DNA of 64,000 nucleotides from Triops longicaudatus (taxonomy: Eukaryota > Arthropoda > Branchiopoda > Notostraca > Triopsidae), in assembly GCA_022885665.1 (NCBI GenBank), contig JAGQDJ010000201.1, positions 25,905 to 89,904 of the forward strand. The letters run 5' to 3'. Made by a program: the position numbers and the translations under genes. The notes under the pieces are model-generated. The model saw nothing but the letters and a program-made list of their open reading frames with translations. It searched no databases and had not been told where the DNA came from. This document shows positions 51,270-63,806 of the stretch, piece after piece. Each line of letters starts with the position of its first letter. Position 1 is the first letter of the stretch.

Positions 51270-52249
51270 TCACTTATGAAGGCCACCATCATATGCATAG
51301 TCAGCCTTGTTGTGCATGATGAGACGATCGTCGACAAAATAAAACGAATCCGAGCGAGTATCGTAAGGATTTTTAATCATCTCTTCCACTAGACATGCGA
51401 GAACAAACATGTTAATTTCCTGGAAAGAGTTTTTAATATAGTCTTACTTATGTCGTTGCTCAAGTCAGGAAACTCATATATGTGTTCGCATGTATTCTTG
51501 CTGTTAGGAATGCAAAAGCCAAAGTCGAAGTCGAACGTTTTTAACAAGCGATCGCGGAAAAAATGACGCTCAATCATACGGAATTTATTAATAGGCTTAT
51601 CACCGACCACAAATTCAACCCTGCGATAAAAAGAAAATACTTCACTCTTCTACGATCTACAGTAGTAAAAATACTTACGTGGCTCCTACGGTTTTCAGCT
51701 TGAGAAACTGCGGGGTAAACTGATACCGTACAAATCGGCCAGCATTCGGGTCACCATCTTCGTCACTGTCTGCCTCATCTTCGACGTCCGCGTCTAAAGA
51801 AACGGCTAAAGCAAGGATATTTGGAAACTGTAAGAGGATATACCTGGAGGCACAGGCTTAGCAATTTCAAACAAAACGGTGTTGCTTTCCAAGTCCCGGA
51901 TACGGAAGCGAGTGAAATCGATGTCATAGATATTGGCGTCAGGAGAGCACAGATAACCTAATCACAAAATATACAGTACAGTACCAGTTTTTGGAAAGCC
52001 TGAAGTCCAGAGAGGTTGTACTTACGGCCCGTGATTCCATGTATTCGAAGTACATCTTCAGGAGTAACGTAGCCTTTAGCTAGAATGGTCTCCTCAGCGA
52101 AAGAATCTAAGAAAAGAAAAATTTAGAATAAAATAACATTCGGTTCTCCTGGATCAGATGTAATAATACATACCAACTTTATTTTCTTTCTTGTTTCTGT
52201 TCAACAAATCTGACACAGAAGGCGAGGGACTGGTGGCTGTCTGAGTCAT
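51270..52249 (-). CDS. unc119: UNC119 lipid-binding chaperone
   Basis: PDE6-delta-like beta-sandwich protein that binds N-myristoylated cargo and delivers it to cilia and membranes; it also affects Src kinases. Six exons on the minus strand: 52249-52174, 52106-52026, 51957-51844, 51793-51679, 51620-51448 and 51388-51270; 225 residues (human 240). After a short divergent N-terminus the conserved core begins at [20 protein letters not shown]. It includes [62 protein letters not shown] and the C-terminal [19 protein letters not shown], which are UNC119 hallmarks. An acidic Asp/Glu insert ([13 protein letters not shown]) precedes DPNAGR and replaces the shorter vertebrate loop. It is head to head with POLR3D. 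Confidence 0.95.
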
Positions 52250-52668
52250 GACGATCTTCCTTTGACTTCGAACGCAGTTATGATCCCAGGTTGCTTACGC
52301 AAAGGGAAGTTGTTGGAGCTAGTCTTTAATTGGGTCAGACAGCAGCCTAGCAAACACAGAAGGTAGGATATCAGTCAAGCGTAACCAGGGTTACCTGAAC
52401 TGAATAACTCACACACTTTTGATACGCGCAATATTTTATTAATCAAGTTATGTAGCTAAATAAATACTAAGGTAATTCACGTATTACGAATTATTGAGTT
52501 AAAAGGAGCCACGCGAATACCTCGTAAAACGGCAGACCACTAGGGAGTTGTAAAATTATGACATGAAAGCCTCAATCTTCCTTGAAGCAAGGATGACCAC
52601 ACAGCTTCCGAATTCACTTTTCTGTATTTAACGTGTTTGTTCTGTTGTTTTTCCCGTTACCTTGACTT

Positions 52669-52680
52669 CGTGACGTCACG
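52669..52680. promoter_or_regulatory. Extended CRE palindrome in unc119 / POLR3D divergent promoter
   Basis: CGTGACGTCACG is a 12-bp perfect palindrome around the CREB/ATF consensus. It lies in the 646-bp gap between the two opposing start codons, 216 bp before POLR3D, and could serve both genes. The rest of the gap shows nothing coding. Confidence 0.5.
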
Positions 52681-52895
52681 AATGGGTAAAGGCTTGCATA
52701 CTGCTCAGCCATCTGTTGCCGAACTTTATTACTCCATAAGATCGATCGCACAGTTGTTGGCATTCTGTAGTGTATTTTCGTTGCTGTAACACGTGGTGAT
52801 AAAGTGGATATGCCAAATATTTGAAACTGTTTAAAATAACGACGAATTAAGTTTGGTAGAGAAAATTACGAATATAAAGCTTTGAGTGTCTAACA

Positions 52896-54906
52896 ATGGC
52901 TACAAACGGTATTGTGAAGCAAGAAAAACCGAGTCCTAAACAATCGAATGCCAATCCCGGTAGCAGTGGCAGTATGTCTTCACCAGTGGATGCAGCGGAC
53001 GGGTCGGCAACGAGGAGAATATTATCGAAACTTACCAGCCAGTTACCTCCGGCGCCAGTTGCAGCTCGAGAAGGAAGACTTACTAGTCTCATTGAACGCG
53101 ATTTAACCTTGGGAGGAAATGCGGCGTTAAAAAACATCAGTGCGACTCTATCGACTTCCAAATCAAAGGCGAAGAAAGTTTTCACGCCGAATTTAAATGT
53201 TAAAAGAGAAAAGAAAGATGCGGAGTCAGATTCGAGGTGAGATTCTAGTGACTACTCGTATCTGTTGACTAATGTCATAATTTGTTGGCTGTCGTAGAGA
53301 AAGGGAGAAAAAGGGTGACGGTTTCGGAGCGCGCAATGGATCTTCGGAGAGAGGTCGCGGCAGAGGACGTGGAAGAGGGAGAGGCAAAGAGGCGTTAATT
53401 CAGGTGAAAAAACATATTGTGCTGAAACTCGGCTAATTATACTTTCCTTGTAGACAGAGAGTATATTCTCACGTGGTATCGGAGACGACCGAGTTAATCC
53501 GCGTCGTCGTGGGGGTGGATCAGCGTATGAATCCAGCGATAGCGGACAACTAATGCGACCTACGCTTAACCTGGTATAGAACGTGTAGACACGTCTTGAG
53601 TACAGATTGATGATTTTGTGTCTTTTTGCAGTCTAACAAGAAAGTGAACAAAGAAGAAGATGAAGCTCTTCTTAAAGAATTAATGAAGGATGATTTCATA
53701 AGCGATGCTGTTTCTGGTGACGCCGATCCTATCCAACTGCCTATGGTTAATTTAAGTACGTGGCAACTCTTCATTACCTACTGCCGCTTTTCCTGAATAT
53801 TCTATTCTTATAAGCAGCGCCGTACCCAGGATTTTGGTTCGGGGGGGGGGGGTCATTATGCAATTTTTTGGAGACTTTGTAGTCGCCTATACTTACCATT
53901 ATATATTTAACATTCGGGTGGGGGATTAATCCCTACAACCCCTCCTCCCCTGGGTACAGGGATGCTTACAAGTGATGAAGACAGATCGTCAATTATTTGC
54001 AACAAGAAAGGTCCTATGAGTAAAGATAATTATTTACTCTTGTGTAGGTTTAAAGAATGATGTCGAGAAGAAAGAACTGACGGGAATAAAAAGTATTCAT
54101 ATTGTTTACATAAATTCCTTAGCACTACATTTTGCTTCAATTTTTATAGTTAAACAAGAAAAGCTGGATGATACGGAAATCGATCCCTCGAAAGCATCGG
54201 TTGACAGTGTTAAAAATGACGTGAAGCCCGCAACGGAGTCGAAGGTTGCAGTTCAAAAGAAAACCTTTGGCAAAGACATTTCTTGGTTGGAGATGTTTCA
54301 AAACCAAGATCAGTTGGTCTTATTTCAGGCAAGCTTTCCTACTAGTTCCTAATTCCTAGTCGTAACATGTCGACTGCAGTTTCCAGATGCGTTGCCCGGT
54401 TTGGCTGCCGAAGTGAAGGCTGAGAAAGGACCTGTGATTGCTAGCGATGGATCTGTAATTAATAAGAAACCTGCTCAGACAGATAGTTCTTCTACAACCC
54501 AGGTAAATTCAGCATGAAAGCAGCTGCACGCAGAAGCTCTAACACCTATACATAGCCCAATGGTGAAATTCGATCCGGCGTGAATTCCCTGCCGGAAGCT
54601 CGTATTGGCAAATTACAGATTCTGAAGTCCGGCAAAGCTCGACTGGTTATTGGTGAGAAGATCTTTGAGTTTGCCTCAACGAACCGAGTCGGTTTCCAAC
54701 AGGTACACCTTTTCAAAATCATCGAATTCACTTGTGAGAAATAATTGTTGTATAATCATCGTTTGTTCCCCATCGTATAGGAAATTGTTGCGGTTAAAGC
54801 AGAAAAGGCTACCAAAAGTGGTACTATGATTTCCTTAGGACCTGTTCCTTTTAGCACAGTTTGTAAGCCGGACTGGGATTCTCTTCTCGATTCAGTCTTG
54901 CGATAG
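52896..54906 (+). CDS. Polr3d: RNA polymerase III subunit RPC4 (POLR3D)
   Basis: Subunit of the Pol III TFIIF-like subcomplex with RPC5, for transcription of tRNA and 5S genes. Eight exons (52896-53236, 53298-53403, 53454-53573, 53632-53755, 54150-54328, 54380-54502, 54556-54702, 54781-54906) encode 421 residues (human 398). The N-terminal half has the family elements SLIERDLTLGG and KVFTPNL, a KE-rich stretch and a GRG repeat. The C-terminal RPC4 domain has LFQFPDALPG, IGKLQILKSGKARLVIG and the ending KPDWDSLLDSVLR, which align with human LLIRKSGRVQLLLG and SPDFESLLDHK. Intron 5 has a GC donor (CAG|GCAAGC) instead of GT. Intron 4 contains a small inverted-repeat element. It is tail to tail with aveugle, 147 bp between stops. 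Confidence 0.93.
53822..53957. mobile_element. Short TIR-bearing repeat (MITE-like) in POLR3D intron 4
   Basis: GTACCCAGG (53822-53830) is mirrored by CCTGGGTAC (53949-53957), with G12 on the inside left and C-rich sequence on the inside right. The unit is 136 bp and non-coding. The composition and ends resemble non-autonomous repeats found across invertebrates. A clear target-site duplication was not seen. Confidence 0.5.
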
Positions 54907-55052
54907 CTTGCGACGCATCATTTGATTTTTTTCCATAGATTTTTTCATGTGTGCAACTACGGTACGAGCCTGTGTTTCAACGTTTATATGCATTTCTTAT
55001 ATAACAAACATTATGTACAGTACAGGATGAGATAAAAAAAAAAGACTTCGAA

Positions 55053-55058
55053 TTTATT
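55053..55058 (-). terminator. AATAAA overlapping the aveugle stop codon
   Basis: On the minus strand GGAATAAATT contains both the TAA stop and the poly(A) hexamer. If used, cleavage falls about 10-30 nt beyond the stop. No better hexamer was seen before POLR3D begins on the other strand. Confidence 0.45.
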
Positions 55059-55539
55059 CCCATGGAATACCACTTCGTTTTTCCATATCGCGCATTTCAA
55101 GAATATCCGTTTTTAACCTTAGTTTGGTGATCTGACGCCAGATTTCTTCGCGGTGTTCATAATTCTTGATCCCCATCCTTTCCAAAGACAAATCGTTCAT
55201 TCGCACCAATGCTCGACCGCAGATGCCGTGCTGTTGAAACGAACAATAAACAAGTAAAAAAAAAATTATAAATAATAGCAAAATCTTAGTTACTTGCAGG
55301 AAGTATTCACTGTAGAGGTTGTAATAATCACTACAATGCCGTCTGAACCATTTTTGAACATCTTGAGTGGTCCACAGATATACTGGCTTTGGCCGAGCTG
55401 CAGTCTTCGGCTAAATGAGATTGAATATGATTGACAACTAAATAACGAGTAAAATACACTATTATAGAATATTTCATTTTTTTACCTTGGATTTATTATT
55501 AGCATTCTGAATTTCTTCCCCAGCAAGCGTATCTTTCAT
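55054..55539 (-). CDS. ave: Aveugle (AVE/HYP) SAM-domain protein
   Basis: Small SAM-domain adaptor. In Drosophila it joins CNK and KSR so that Ras can activate Raf in EGFR-MAPK signalling. Three exons on the minus strand (55539-55486, 55410-55294, 55230-55054) encode 115 residues, close to Drosophila AVE (about 106). After a short polar N-terminus come RPKPVYLWTTQDVQKWFRRHC, then GRALVRMNDLSLERMGI, then EEIWRQITKLRLKTDI and EMRDMEK. This order and these motifs match AVE and the vertebrate SAMD10/SAMD12 proteins. The stop codon lies inside an AATAAA hexamer, implying an extremely short 3' UTR. It is head to head with the cadherin gene, 1.58 kb away. Confidence 0.92.
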
Positions 55540-57120
55540 TTTACGATTAATCTACCAAGCTTTATCGACGAAAGTTTTTGTTATTGTTTGTGAAACAAAG
55601 CAGAAAACGAGATGTCGGTATTTAGTTAAATGCGAGTCACAGAGCGGCGCTTACATCGCCTACCCGGCGTTTTAAAATTCAAAATGCTCCAATAGAGACT
55701 ACTACGAAACAGAATTAAAAATAATACAAGATCGCATAAAACTGGACATATTAAGTTGAACTCTGTTGATGCTAAAATCATGCCCAAAAGTATTTTTAAT
55801 GCCTTTTTTAGAGGTATTTTTTTAATACGTGCGTAATATTATTTATTAACCACTAAGAAAACCAATGTTGCATAACGCCGACGATTTTATTCAAAAATTT
55901 GTAAGTCACTTAAAAATCTCGAATGGTCTCCTCAAAATTTTCCACGACATTCCGCATAGACTGTCTTCAAAACGTAGCCCATCTCAAGATTTTTTTGTGC
56001 AAGCATTTTTTACGACCGAAGTTTTGTTTCGATCAGAATGCCTTGGGGGATCATTGGAATTATCATCGTTCGTATAAGCGTTTCACAATAATGTCCACTC
56101 CTCATAATGTATTGTTTTCTCTGTATACAAATGTCTCTGGGCCCAAAGGGTGAATAGAAGGCCCAAAGGCTATTTCCATCAACGGTACTCCTGCACCCTC
56201 CCTGTCTTTGGCTGACTTGCACACCTTCGTTTCCCGGAGGCCATCAGCAGGTATGCGATTCCTTTCAGACGGGATTCTACTTTCCTTTGACAAAGAACGC
56301 AGCAGCTAGTGCTCCTTACTTTGGCATTATTCCTTGCTTGGCAGACTCAGACGTCGGTTGCTGCTGAATACACCCGAAAGCGAATGTGCGGGTAGTTCTT
56401 TGGCGTGACTATAATCGAATTCTCGGATTCCAGAAATCCATTGGTGTAAAATTTGCCCGAGAACACCCTTAAGTGTTTCGACGAATTCGTTCTCCATGGC
56501 TCGACCTTTTCTGTTTATCGGTGCATCTGTTCTTCCGGAGTGTCATGTGTTTGTGTAATTGGAAGTTAATTCCATCTCTCTATTAGGATTTTACTATCTA
56601 CGGGGCATTTAGACGTAAAACCAGTCAGGTAAGCAAAGGGTTCAAGTTGCTTCAATCCGGAAGATGTGATTGACCTTCGTGAACATTTCCTTACTCATTT
56701 TTGTGTGCGCTATCTTGCTTTTGTTGGAGAATTTCTTATCCGTGTTCAGTTTCCGTTTCGAGACTTTCCTATGAAGACAGTATTGGAAACAAAGTTTCAG
56801 TAAAATGACACGCCTCACCGGCGAAGTTACCTTTTCGAAACGTTATCAAGTCCATGAGGGCTCCGCGGTTGTCGTTCTGTTGGGATTTCAAGGTTAGTCC
56901 CGTAGGGAAGGCATAGATGAACGTATTGTAGGTCGGTAACGTTGCGCAACGTCCCGGAAGAATTTGGGATTCTTCAAACAATAATTTTTTTCACGTTGGG
57001 TTGGAATATTTTGATTTCCTCAAAATAATAATACACAAGGCTTCTGTTTAATTCTAGTTTCTAAGATACGCTAAGATACTTCATTGTTTTGTAACCCGAG
57101 GGCTTTGTTGTAGGTGCAGA
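55540..57120. promoter_or_regulatory. Divergent intergenic region aveugle / cadherin
   Basis: 1.58 kb with no supported coding sequence on either strand. It should hold both promoters and leaders. Only AT-rich sequence and short unrelated frames are visible. Confidence 0.45.
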
Positions 57121-60100
57121 ATGCTTTGGGCGTGTTTCTTCGCTTCCTTCGTCACAGGTAAGACGAACTTTTCGAACCGTTTAGCATATCGCGTGTTAAC
57201 TTATGTAAATGAAATACCCGTCAATAACTCGACGAAGACCCGTCTGCTCTAGTCGGAAAACTTCACTCGATGTGCTGGCATTGGCACACAAAGATTGTCC
57301 TCGCAAATTCCTGTATTCTGGCGGAACCATTTTCGATTCCTTTATTTATATATTCATGTTAGAACCCAATGTCAGACCTGTCCTACATTTGCCGAATTCC
57401 TTTCACCTACTGATCGAAAACAGTTTTGCATGCATGTCGTTTTCCGTGTCGGACTCAATTTCCATTTCCCGTCCTTCTTTTCCCTTTCTCGAGAACACCT
57501 CATTAACAGCCAAACTCAATACACTACATTGCTTTTTTAGTAGGATGTCTGGCCCAGAATTTACCACCGGATTTAACGGACGATATGAACCAAGCTGTTG
57601 TATCAGAAAGCACAGCGGTAGGTTCCCAAGTTTACACCTTAAAAGCAGAAGATCCCGAAGGGTCACCAGTACGCTTTCGTTTCGAAGGCACGGACGCGTT
57701 CCAAGTCGACCCTCAATCTGGAGTCGTTACCCTAGTTCAGGCCTTAGATAGAGAAGTAAGCGAACTTCAAACGAGGCTTTTTTTGGGCTTCGTTGTCTGA
57801 TGAGCCTGCTAAACGTGTTTTGCGCCAAAGGTCACTGATACGCTACGGTTCGCTGTTGTGGTCGAAGACACAGTTGAAGGACAACCGAAAAATGTGGTTA
57901 GGATTCCTGTCAGCGTTATAGTTAGCGATGAAAACGATATCGCTCCTGTTTTTCAAAATGTAAGCCTCTCAGTTCCTTTTTATGGAATATTAATATTTTC
58001 TGTCTTGTACAATTTGACCTCTAGAATTATATTTATGTTTGTTTCTCAATTTGACTTGTAAATTTCGTGTTGATGGTAATATTCCACAGGAGTCTTATGA
58101 AGTCATTGTGGCCGAAAATGCGCCAATCGGTACGACAGTATTACGAGGCATTAGCGCGTCAGATTTGGATTTAGTAGGAGATACGCTCGAGGTTTTCTGC
58201 AGAGAGCAGTCATCCGCTTCGGTAAGGCTTAGCTAATCTCGCGTTGTAAGAGAACGGCTTCAGCGAAAGTGTTTTTCGTTTTCGGTGCGGGTTTTCTAGC
58301 AAAATGATTGCAGTCATTTTGAGATCGTAACGGAGTCGGCCAACTCTACCAACTACTTAGGATCGTTGATCGTCAAATCCATCTTAAATCACACCCATCA
58401 AGCCACATACCTCCTCCAACTTGCAGTTTCGGTAAGAGTAAAACGCCCTGTGAAGATAAATAAAGGAAAAATGGAGCACGCGGTAAAATAAATATTGTTA
58501 GGATGGTTTGCATAACTCCACTGCGTGGGTTAATATCCGTCTTGAAGACGTTCAGAATTCCCCACCGTATTTCGTCAGCTCACGCGCAGCTTTGATTTCC
58601 GAGAATGCATCCGTAGGATCGGTCGTTATGACAATCAAGGCGAAAGATGGTGATATGGAAAAACCACGCTCTCTTTTCTACGAGCTCGTCAGCAGTACGA
58701 AGAACTCTTTTTTAACATTTTTTGTAGCATCGCCGGAGTGGTAGATTTCTAAACGATATCTATTGCAGATTTGGGAGATTATTTTTTACTCGACTCAAAT
58801 AACGGTGAACTGCGCGTTGCTCGGGCACTCGACCGAGAATCATTAGACGAATCAGGGACCATTAGTCTTCGAGTCAAGGTACATTTTTCTCGAGCTTTCC
58901 GCGGGTGTGGCTGTTAAGAGTTTTTGCGCAGAATACTGATTAATATTGCGCCCAACAGGCCAGCGAAATGGAAAACAGCCTCGTTCTGAAAGGACCTGAG
59001 GTGGAAGCTGAAACGGATATTACTGTGACGATCTTGGATGTGAATGACGAACCGCCGGCCTTCAGCGCCAACGAATACGAGGCGAATATCACGGAAAATG
59101 TGCCGAACGGCACACCGTTAGCTAGCGAGGACATTTTCGTGAGAGATCAAGATTCCGTAAGTTTTGTTTGAAGCAAGTCATTCTTACAGCACTAACCAAT
59201 ACACATAGGGTTCAAACGCGATATTCAGCTTGGAGTTAAAAGATGATTCCGGGTTATTTGCGCTAAGTCCAGACTATGTCGAAGGCTCTGCGTCGGTCAC
59301 CATTCGTTTAACCAAAGGACCTCTGGATTTCGAGAATCCAAACCAGCGAAAATTCATTGTTCTTGTAAGTCGGCTTCCTTGAACAACTCTTCTCCGCTTT
59401 TACGAATTGAGTAGTTATTGTCTGCTTTGTCTAGATTGTTGCCAAGGAAATTTCCTCCAACGAAAAATTGTCGTCTACAGCAACTGTGATCATTAACGTT
59501 CTCAACGAGAACGACGAGTATCCATCCTTTCCGGAAGACATTCTCGTTGCACGACTTTCAGAATTAGCTCCTCCAGGAACTCAAGTAGCTGAAGTACAAG
59601 CGAAAGATCGCGATTTGGGAGTGTTTGGCCAAGAGGGAATAGTTTACCAATTATTTGGTGATGGAGCAGAAAGGTCGGAGAATGAAAAGAAAATCATAAA
59701 AAGAAATGGATGACATAAGAATTTCCAGGTTGAATAGTAAAAGTGTTCTCTGTAGATTTGAGGTCAATGAGACTAGCGGAGTTGTGACAGTGGCCAGTTG
59801 CGAAACACCTGGCGCCTTACCTTGTTTGGATTTTGAATCCAAAGCGGCATATTTTCTCAGCCTCAAGGTAACTCTTTGGCGCCATTTGCATACCTATCGG
59901 TGTCATAATGACCGTGTGGGTTGTTTTGTAGGCCACGGATGACGAAGGGCGAGGAAAGAGCGCTATTATGTCACTGAAAGTGGTCCTGCAAGACGAAAAC
60001 GACGTCAGACCCACTTTTGACTTACCGGTTTATACGACCACCATATTTGAAGATGCGACGGATTTTGATCCTGCTTTCATTATCAAAGCACATGATAAGG

Positions 60101-63100
60101 ATGAAACTTCGCAGTTGACCTACACCATCGTCGACAGCCACGCATTAGAACTATTTCGCATTAACAGTTCTACTGGACAACTGCACGTCCGTAAACCGGG
60201 CAGCTTCGCTCAAACAGCGTACATCGATTTCACAGTGCAGGTATTTCGATTTATGCGCATCAAAAATAGTACATAATTAATTCTAACATTTTTTGTACGC
60301 CTCTAGGTTTCAGATACTATGTACAATGACACAACGACGGTGAACGTCCGAGTTTTGGATGAAAACAACCACCATCCGGTTTTTAACAAGACTTCGTATA
60401 CAGCTGCTGTGTCTGAAACAGCTCCTAGTGGTAAGTACACTTCAGCGCATCTTATGAATAATTCTTATTTTGCATGTCCGTGCCTCAGAATAACTTAAAA
60501 TAAAAAAGACGTAATAGAAAGAAAGAGATACCTCACTTAACATTTACAACACCTTTTACTTAAAAAAAGGCACAGTGAAAGACACCTCAACAATTATGTT
60601 GCTGTAAGTGAATGTCAAGGTCTATCGCTGTAAGCATCTTTTCAAGAGTGTACAAAACGTAATTTCAGGGTCAATAAACACTCAAAAATGCAATGGCACA
60701 TCACACGATGATAATGCCCCTGTAATAACACGTAAAATGTTTAGAAATAAAGGGCAAATTGCTGTCATTTGGAATGTGTTCTTGTTTCGTATTGTAGGTT
60801 CTTTAGTGGAGCAGGTCATGGCTACAGACGGTGACTTGGACGAAAATGCGAAGATTAAATACAGAATTGAACGAGGATCCTTCGGTCATTTCGAGATTGA
60901 CTCACAGACAGGTGTGGTACGAGTAGCTAACAAACTCGATTTCGACACACGTTCGTCCTACGCGATTGAAATATTGGCAGTCGATGGCGGTAATTTTTTT
61001 TTCTTTTTAAGAATTCTAGCAGTCCTAGAACTCAGAGTAAGAAAGTTGTATTTTTCTTTCACGGAATAGGTTCACCAGCGTTAACTGGAACCACAACGCT
61101 ATTCGTGAACATCCTTGACGATAATGATAAACCACCTGTTTTTACGCCAAGTGACCAGACAGCGTGGGTGAAGGAAGATGCACCTTTAAGACACGTTTTC
61201 CACAAGATGACAGCTGTGGACCCTGACATCAGCGAAGACAGCTCAGTAGTTTACTTTATCGTGGAACCAATTTCTGCAGTAGATGAGGACGGACGCGAAG
61301 TTCGAGGCAAATCCATGTTTAAGGTACTGTTTCGTAAATATTCATGAGATGTAAATAACTCAAAGAAGCAATTCGCTAGAATTTTTGTGTTCCCTACTTA
61401 AATGGCTAAGTAACTGATACCACTGGTATTGTCTTAGACTTTCTTTGAAATTAACGCAAAAACTGGCGAAGTTTCAGTGAAGGAAAGAATCGATAGAAGC
61501 ATTGCTGCTAGCGTAAGGCTGACGATTGCTGCAACGGATCCTTCTGCGAATCCACCCCAAGAAGGGAGAGGTAAATTCGAAGTTTAGTTACAAGTCAGAA
61601 GTTTAAACATGTCGTAAAAGGGACCTTGGTTGTGCATATAATGGATGTGAATGACCACCCGCCTACTTTTTTACACCTCGAGAGTATAAGTCACACACGA
61701 TTGCCCGAAGAGCTTCCTATTGGCAGTCATGTTATGACAGTTGTGGCTACGGACCGGGAATCCGTTGTGAGCCACTACGCGTTAGAACCAAGTAGTAGTT
61801 TAGTGGCCATTAACAATGTTACGGGCGTCGTTACAACCATTGCTCGAATTGATTACGAGCAACGCACCGAGTTCAACTTTACTGTCATTGCTGTCGACGC
61901 AGGTGTGCCGCCGCTCACTGCTACTGCCACAGTTATTGTTTCAGTAATAAATATCAATGACGAAGCTCCTGTATTCAACCAGGTAAGACAAAATGTCGAC
62001 ATTTCTGATAACAACTTTTTAGTGTTTTTTCTTGTTAACTATTTACCGTTGTGGCTGGTAAATTCAGTTATCAACGTCTTAGACCAGTTTTCACTAATGA
62101 ATAAACTGTAGTAAATAAAACAAAAACAAATTACTCTCGGTCTAACTAGTTACATGTAACTTTCACGTAGTTCTTATGTTACCAAATTAGAACTACGTAT
62201 TAAAATGTTTTTGTTCTATCCTCAATGTTTGCATGTACTGCAACAGTCGAACTACGAGGCGAAGGTACTGGAACATTCCGAAGCTGGCACAAACATCGTC
62301 ACGATTTCTGCCAAAGATGCGGACTCGGCACCGTACGGGTTGGTGTCCTACTCGTTAGTAGGCGAAAACAAGCAGCATTTTCAAATCGACAGCACGGGAA
62401 CAATTAGCGTTGTGGATCCGGAATACTTGGACCGTGAAACTCACCCAGAAATAATTTTACACGTTGTTGCATCCGATCTGGCCTCTGCTGCGGACAAGAA
62501 GACGTCGACTGTTCCTGTAATTATAATTTCAATTTCAGATTCTTCTTTTCGTGACATGTTTTTCGTATTTAGGTGCGAATAATCTTAGAGGATGTGAACG
62601 ACCATTCACCAGAATTCCAAACGAAAGACTACAAGGCGAGTGTTACCGAAACGGCTCCGCTGCAACCTCCGGCACCGTTAGTCCAAGTTATTGCTATAGA
62701 CAAAGATTTCAGCTTAAATGCAATGGTCAGTTATCGAATCATCGGTGGCAACAATGACAGTAAGTTTCTTCCACAGACGGAATTTAGTCTAATTCAGTAT
62801 TTTTCGCAAAAGGTTTGTTCAGAATCGATCCGGTTTCCGGGGTACTGTACCCAGCTCAGTCTTTAATTGGGAAGGCGCAGGTATATAATTTGGTGGTCGA
62901 AGCTCGGGATATGAACGGAACCGGTACCTTTGAAGATACCGCGAGCATCACCTTGACTGTCCAGCAAGTCAACCAATACAAACCGCAATTTGTCTTCCCG
63001 TCAGCCAGCAACGCGGTCGTGGGGGTTCCGGAAAATGCGGAAGACGAACAAATTTTGATTCTTACCTTGAAAGCAGAGGACAAAGATCCTGGTGAAAATG

Positions 63101-63806
63101 GTCGTGTTACCTACCACATCAAAGTAGGGGAAAAACTAGTCCAAGAAACGGCCGAATTCTCCTTGAACCCTGACACCGGCGAACTACGGACCCGAATGAC
63201 GTTGGATCGCGAAGCTCAAGCATTCTATGAAGTAAACTACAAGTTAATTGTCCTATGATTCAGATAATATTAATTTATTCTTTGCTGTTTAGCTCGTGTT
63301 AGTCGCGAAGGATAGAGGGTTACCTATGTCGTTGGAAACGTTACGAGTTTTAAGAATTGAAGTTACGGACGTGGATGACTGGCAACCTGAGTTCCCTCCA
63401 GAGCGACGATCGAAAGTCGCGCCATATCACTTTAAAGTGCAAGAAAATTTGCGGCCGGATACTGCAGTTGGTATGCTTTCCCTTTTTCTCCTTCAACTTT
63501 TACGCCGGTTGTGCAACTAATTACTTTTCCGTTTAATTTGTTCCCGTATCTAAAATGTGTTGTTATGTAAATATCATAGTACATGCTAATGTTACTATAG
63601 GACAAGTGCAAGCCACTGACAAAGACGAAGGTGACAATGCCCGGATTTATTACCACATCATGGAAGGAAACGAGGGCAATTGGTTTTACATGGATAAAAC
63701 ACACGGATTCTTATTCACCAAAATGGCACTGGATAGAGAAGAACGAGCTTCGTACGATCTCGTTGTGAAAGCTTCCAATGAACCGCAGTTATCAGAAGTG
63801 ATGAAG
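57121..63806 (+). CDS. Large non-classical cadherin (Cad87A/CDH23-like), 5' part
   Basis: Calcium-dependent adhesion protein, incomplete at the right window edge. Twenty-two exons of 37-419 nt stay in frame for 1428 residues; the first is 57121-57157 and the last seen is 63601-63806. A short signal peptide (MLWACFFASFVTG) precedes EC1. Twelve EC-repeat ends are visible, including DENDIAPVF, DVNDEPPAF, NENDEYPSF, DENDVRPTF, DDNDKPPVF, DVNDHPPTF and DVNDHSPEF; a thirteenth repeat begins at GQVQATDKDEG. Strand motifs such as LDRE, DxD and A-x-DxGxP recur. EC1 (PVGS-like, EDPEG, QSGVVTL) resembles Cad87A/CDHR1/CDH23-type cadherins more than classical ones. No catenin-binding tail can be judged here. 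The exact orthologue is uncertain. Confidence 0.88.
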
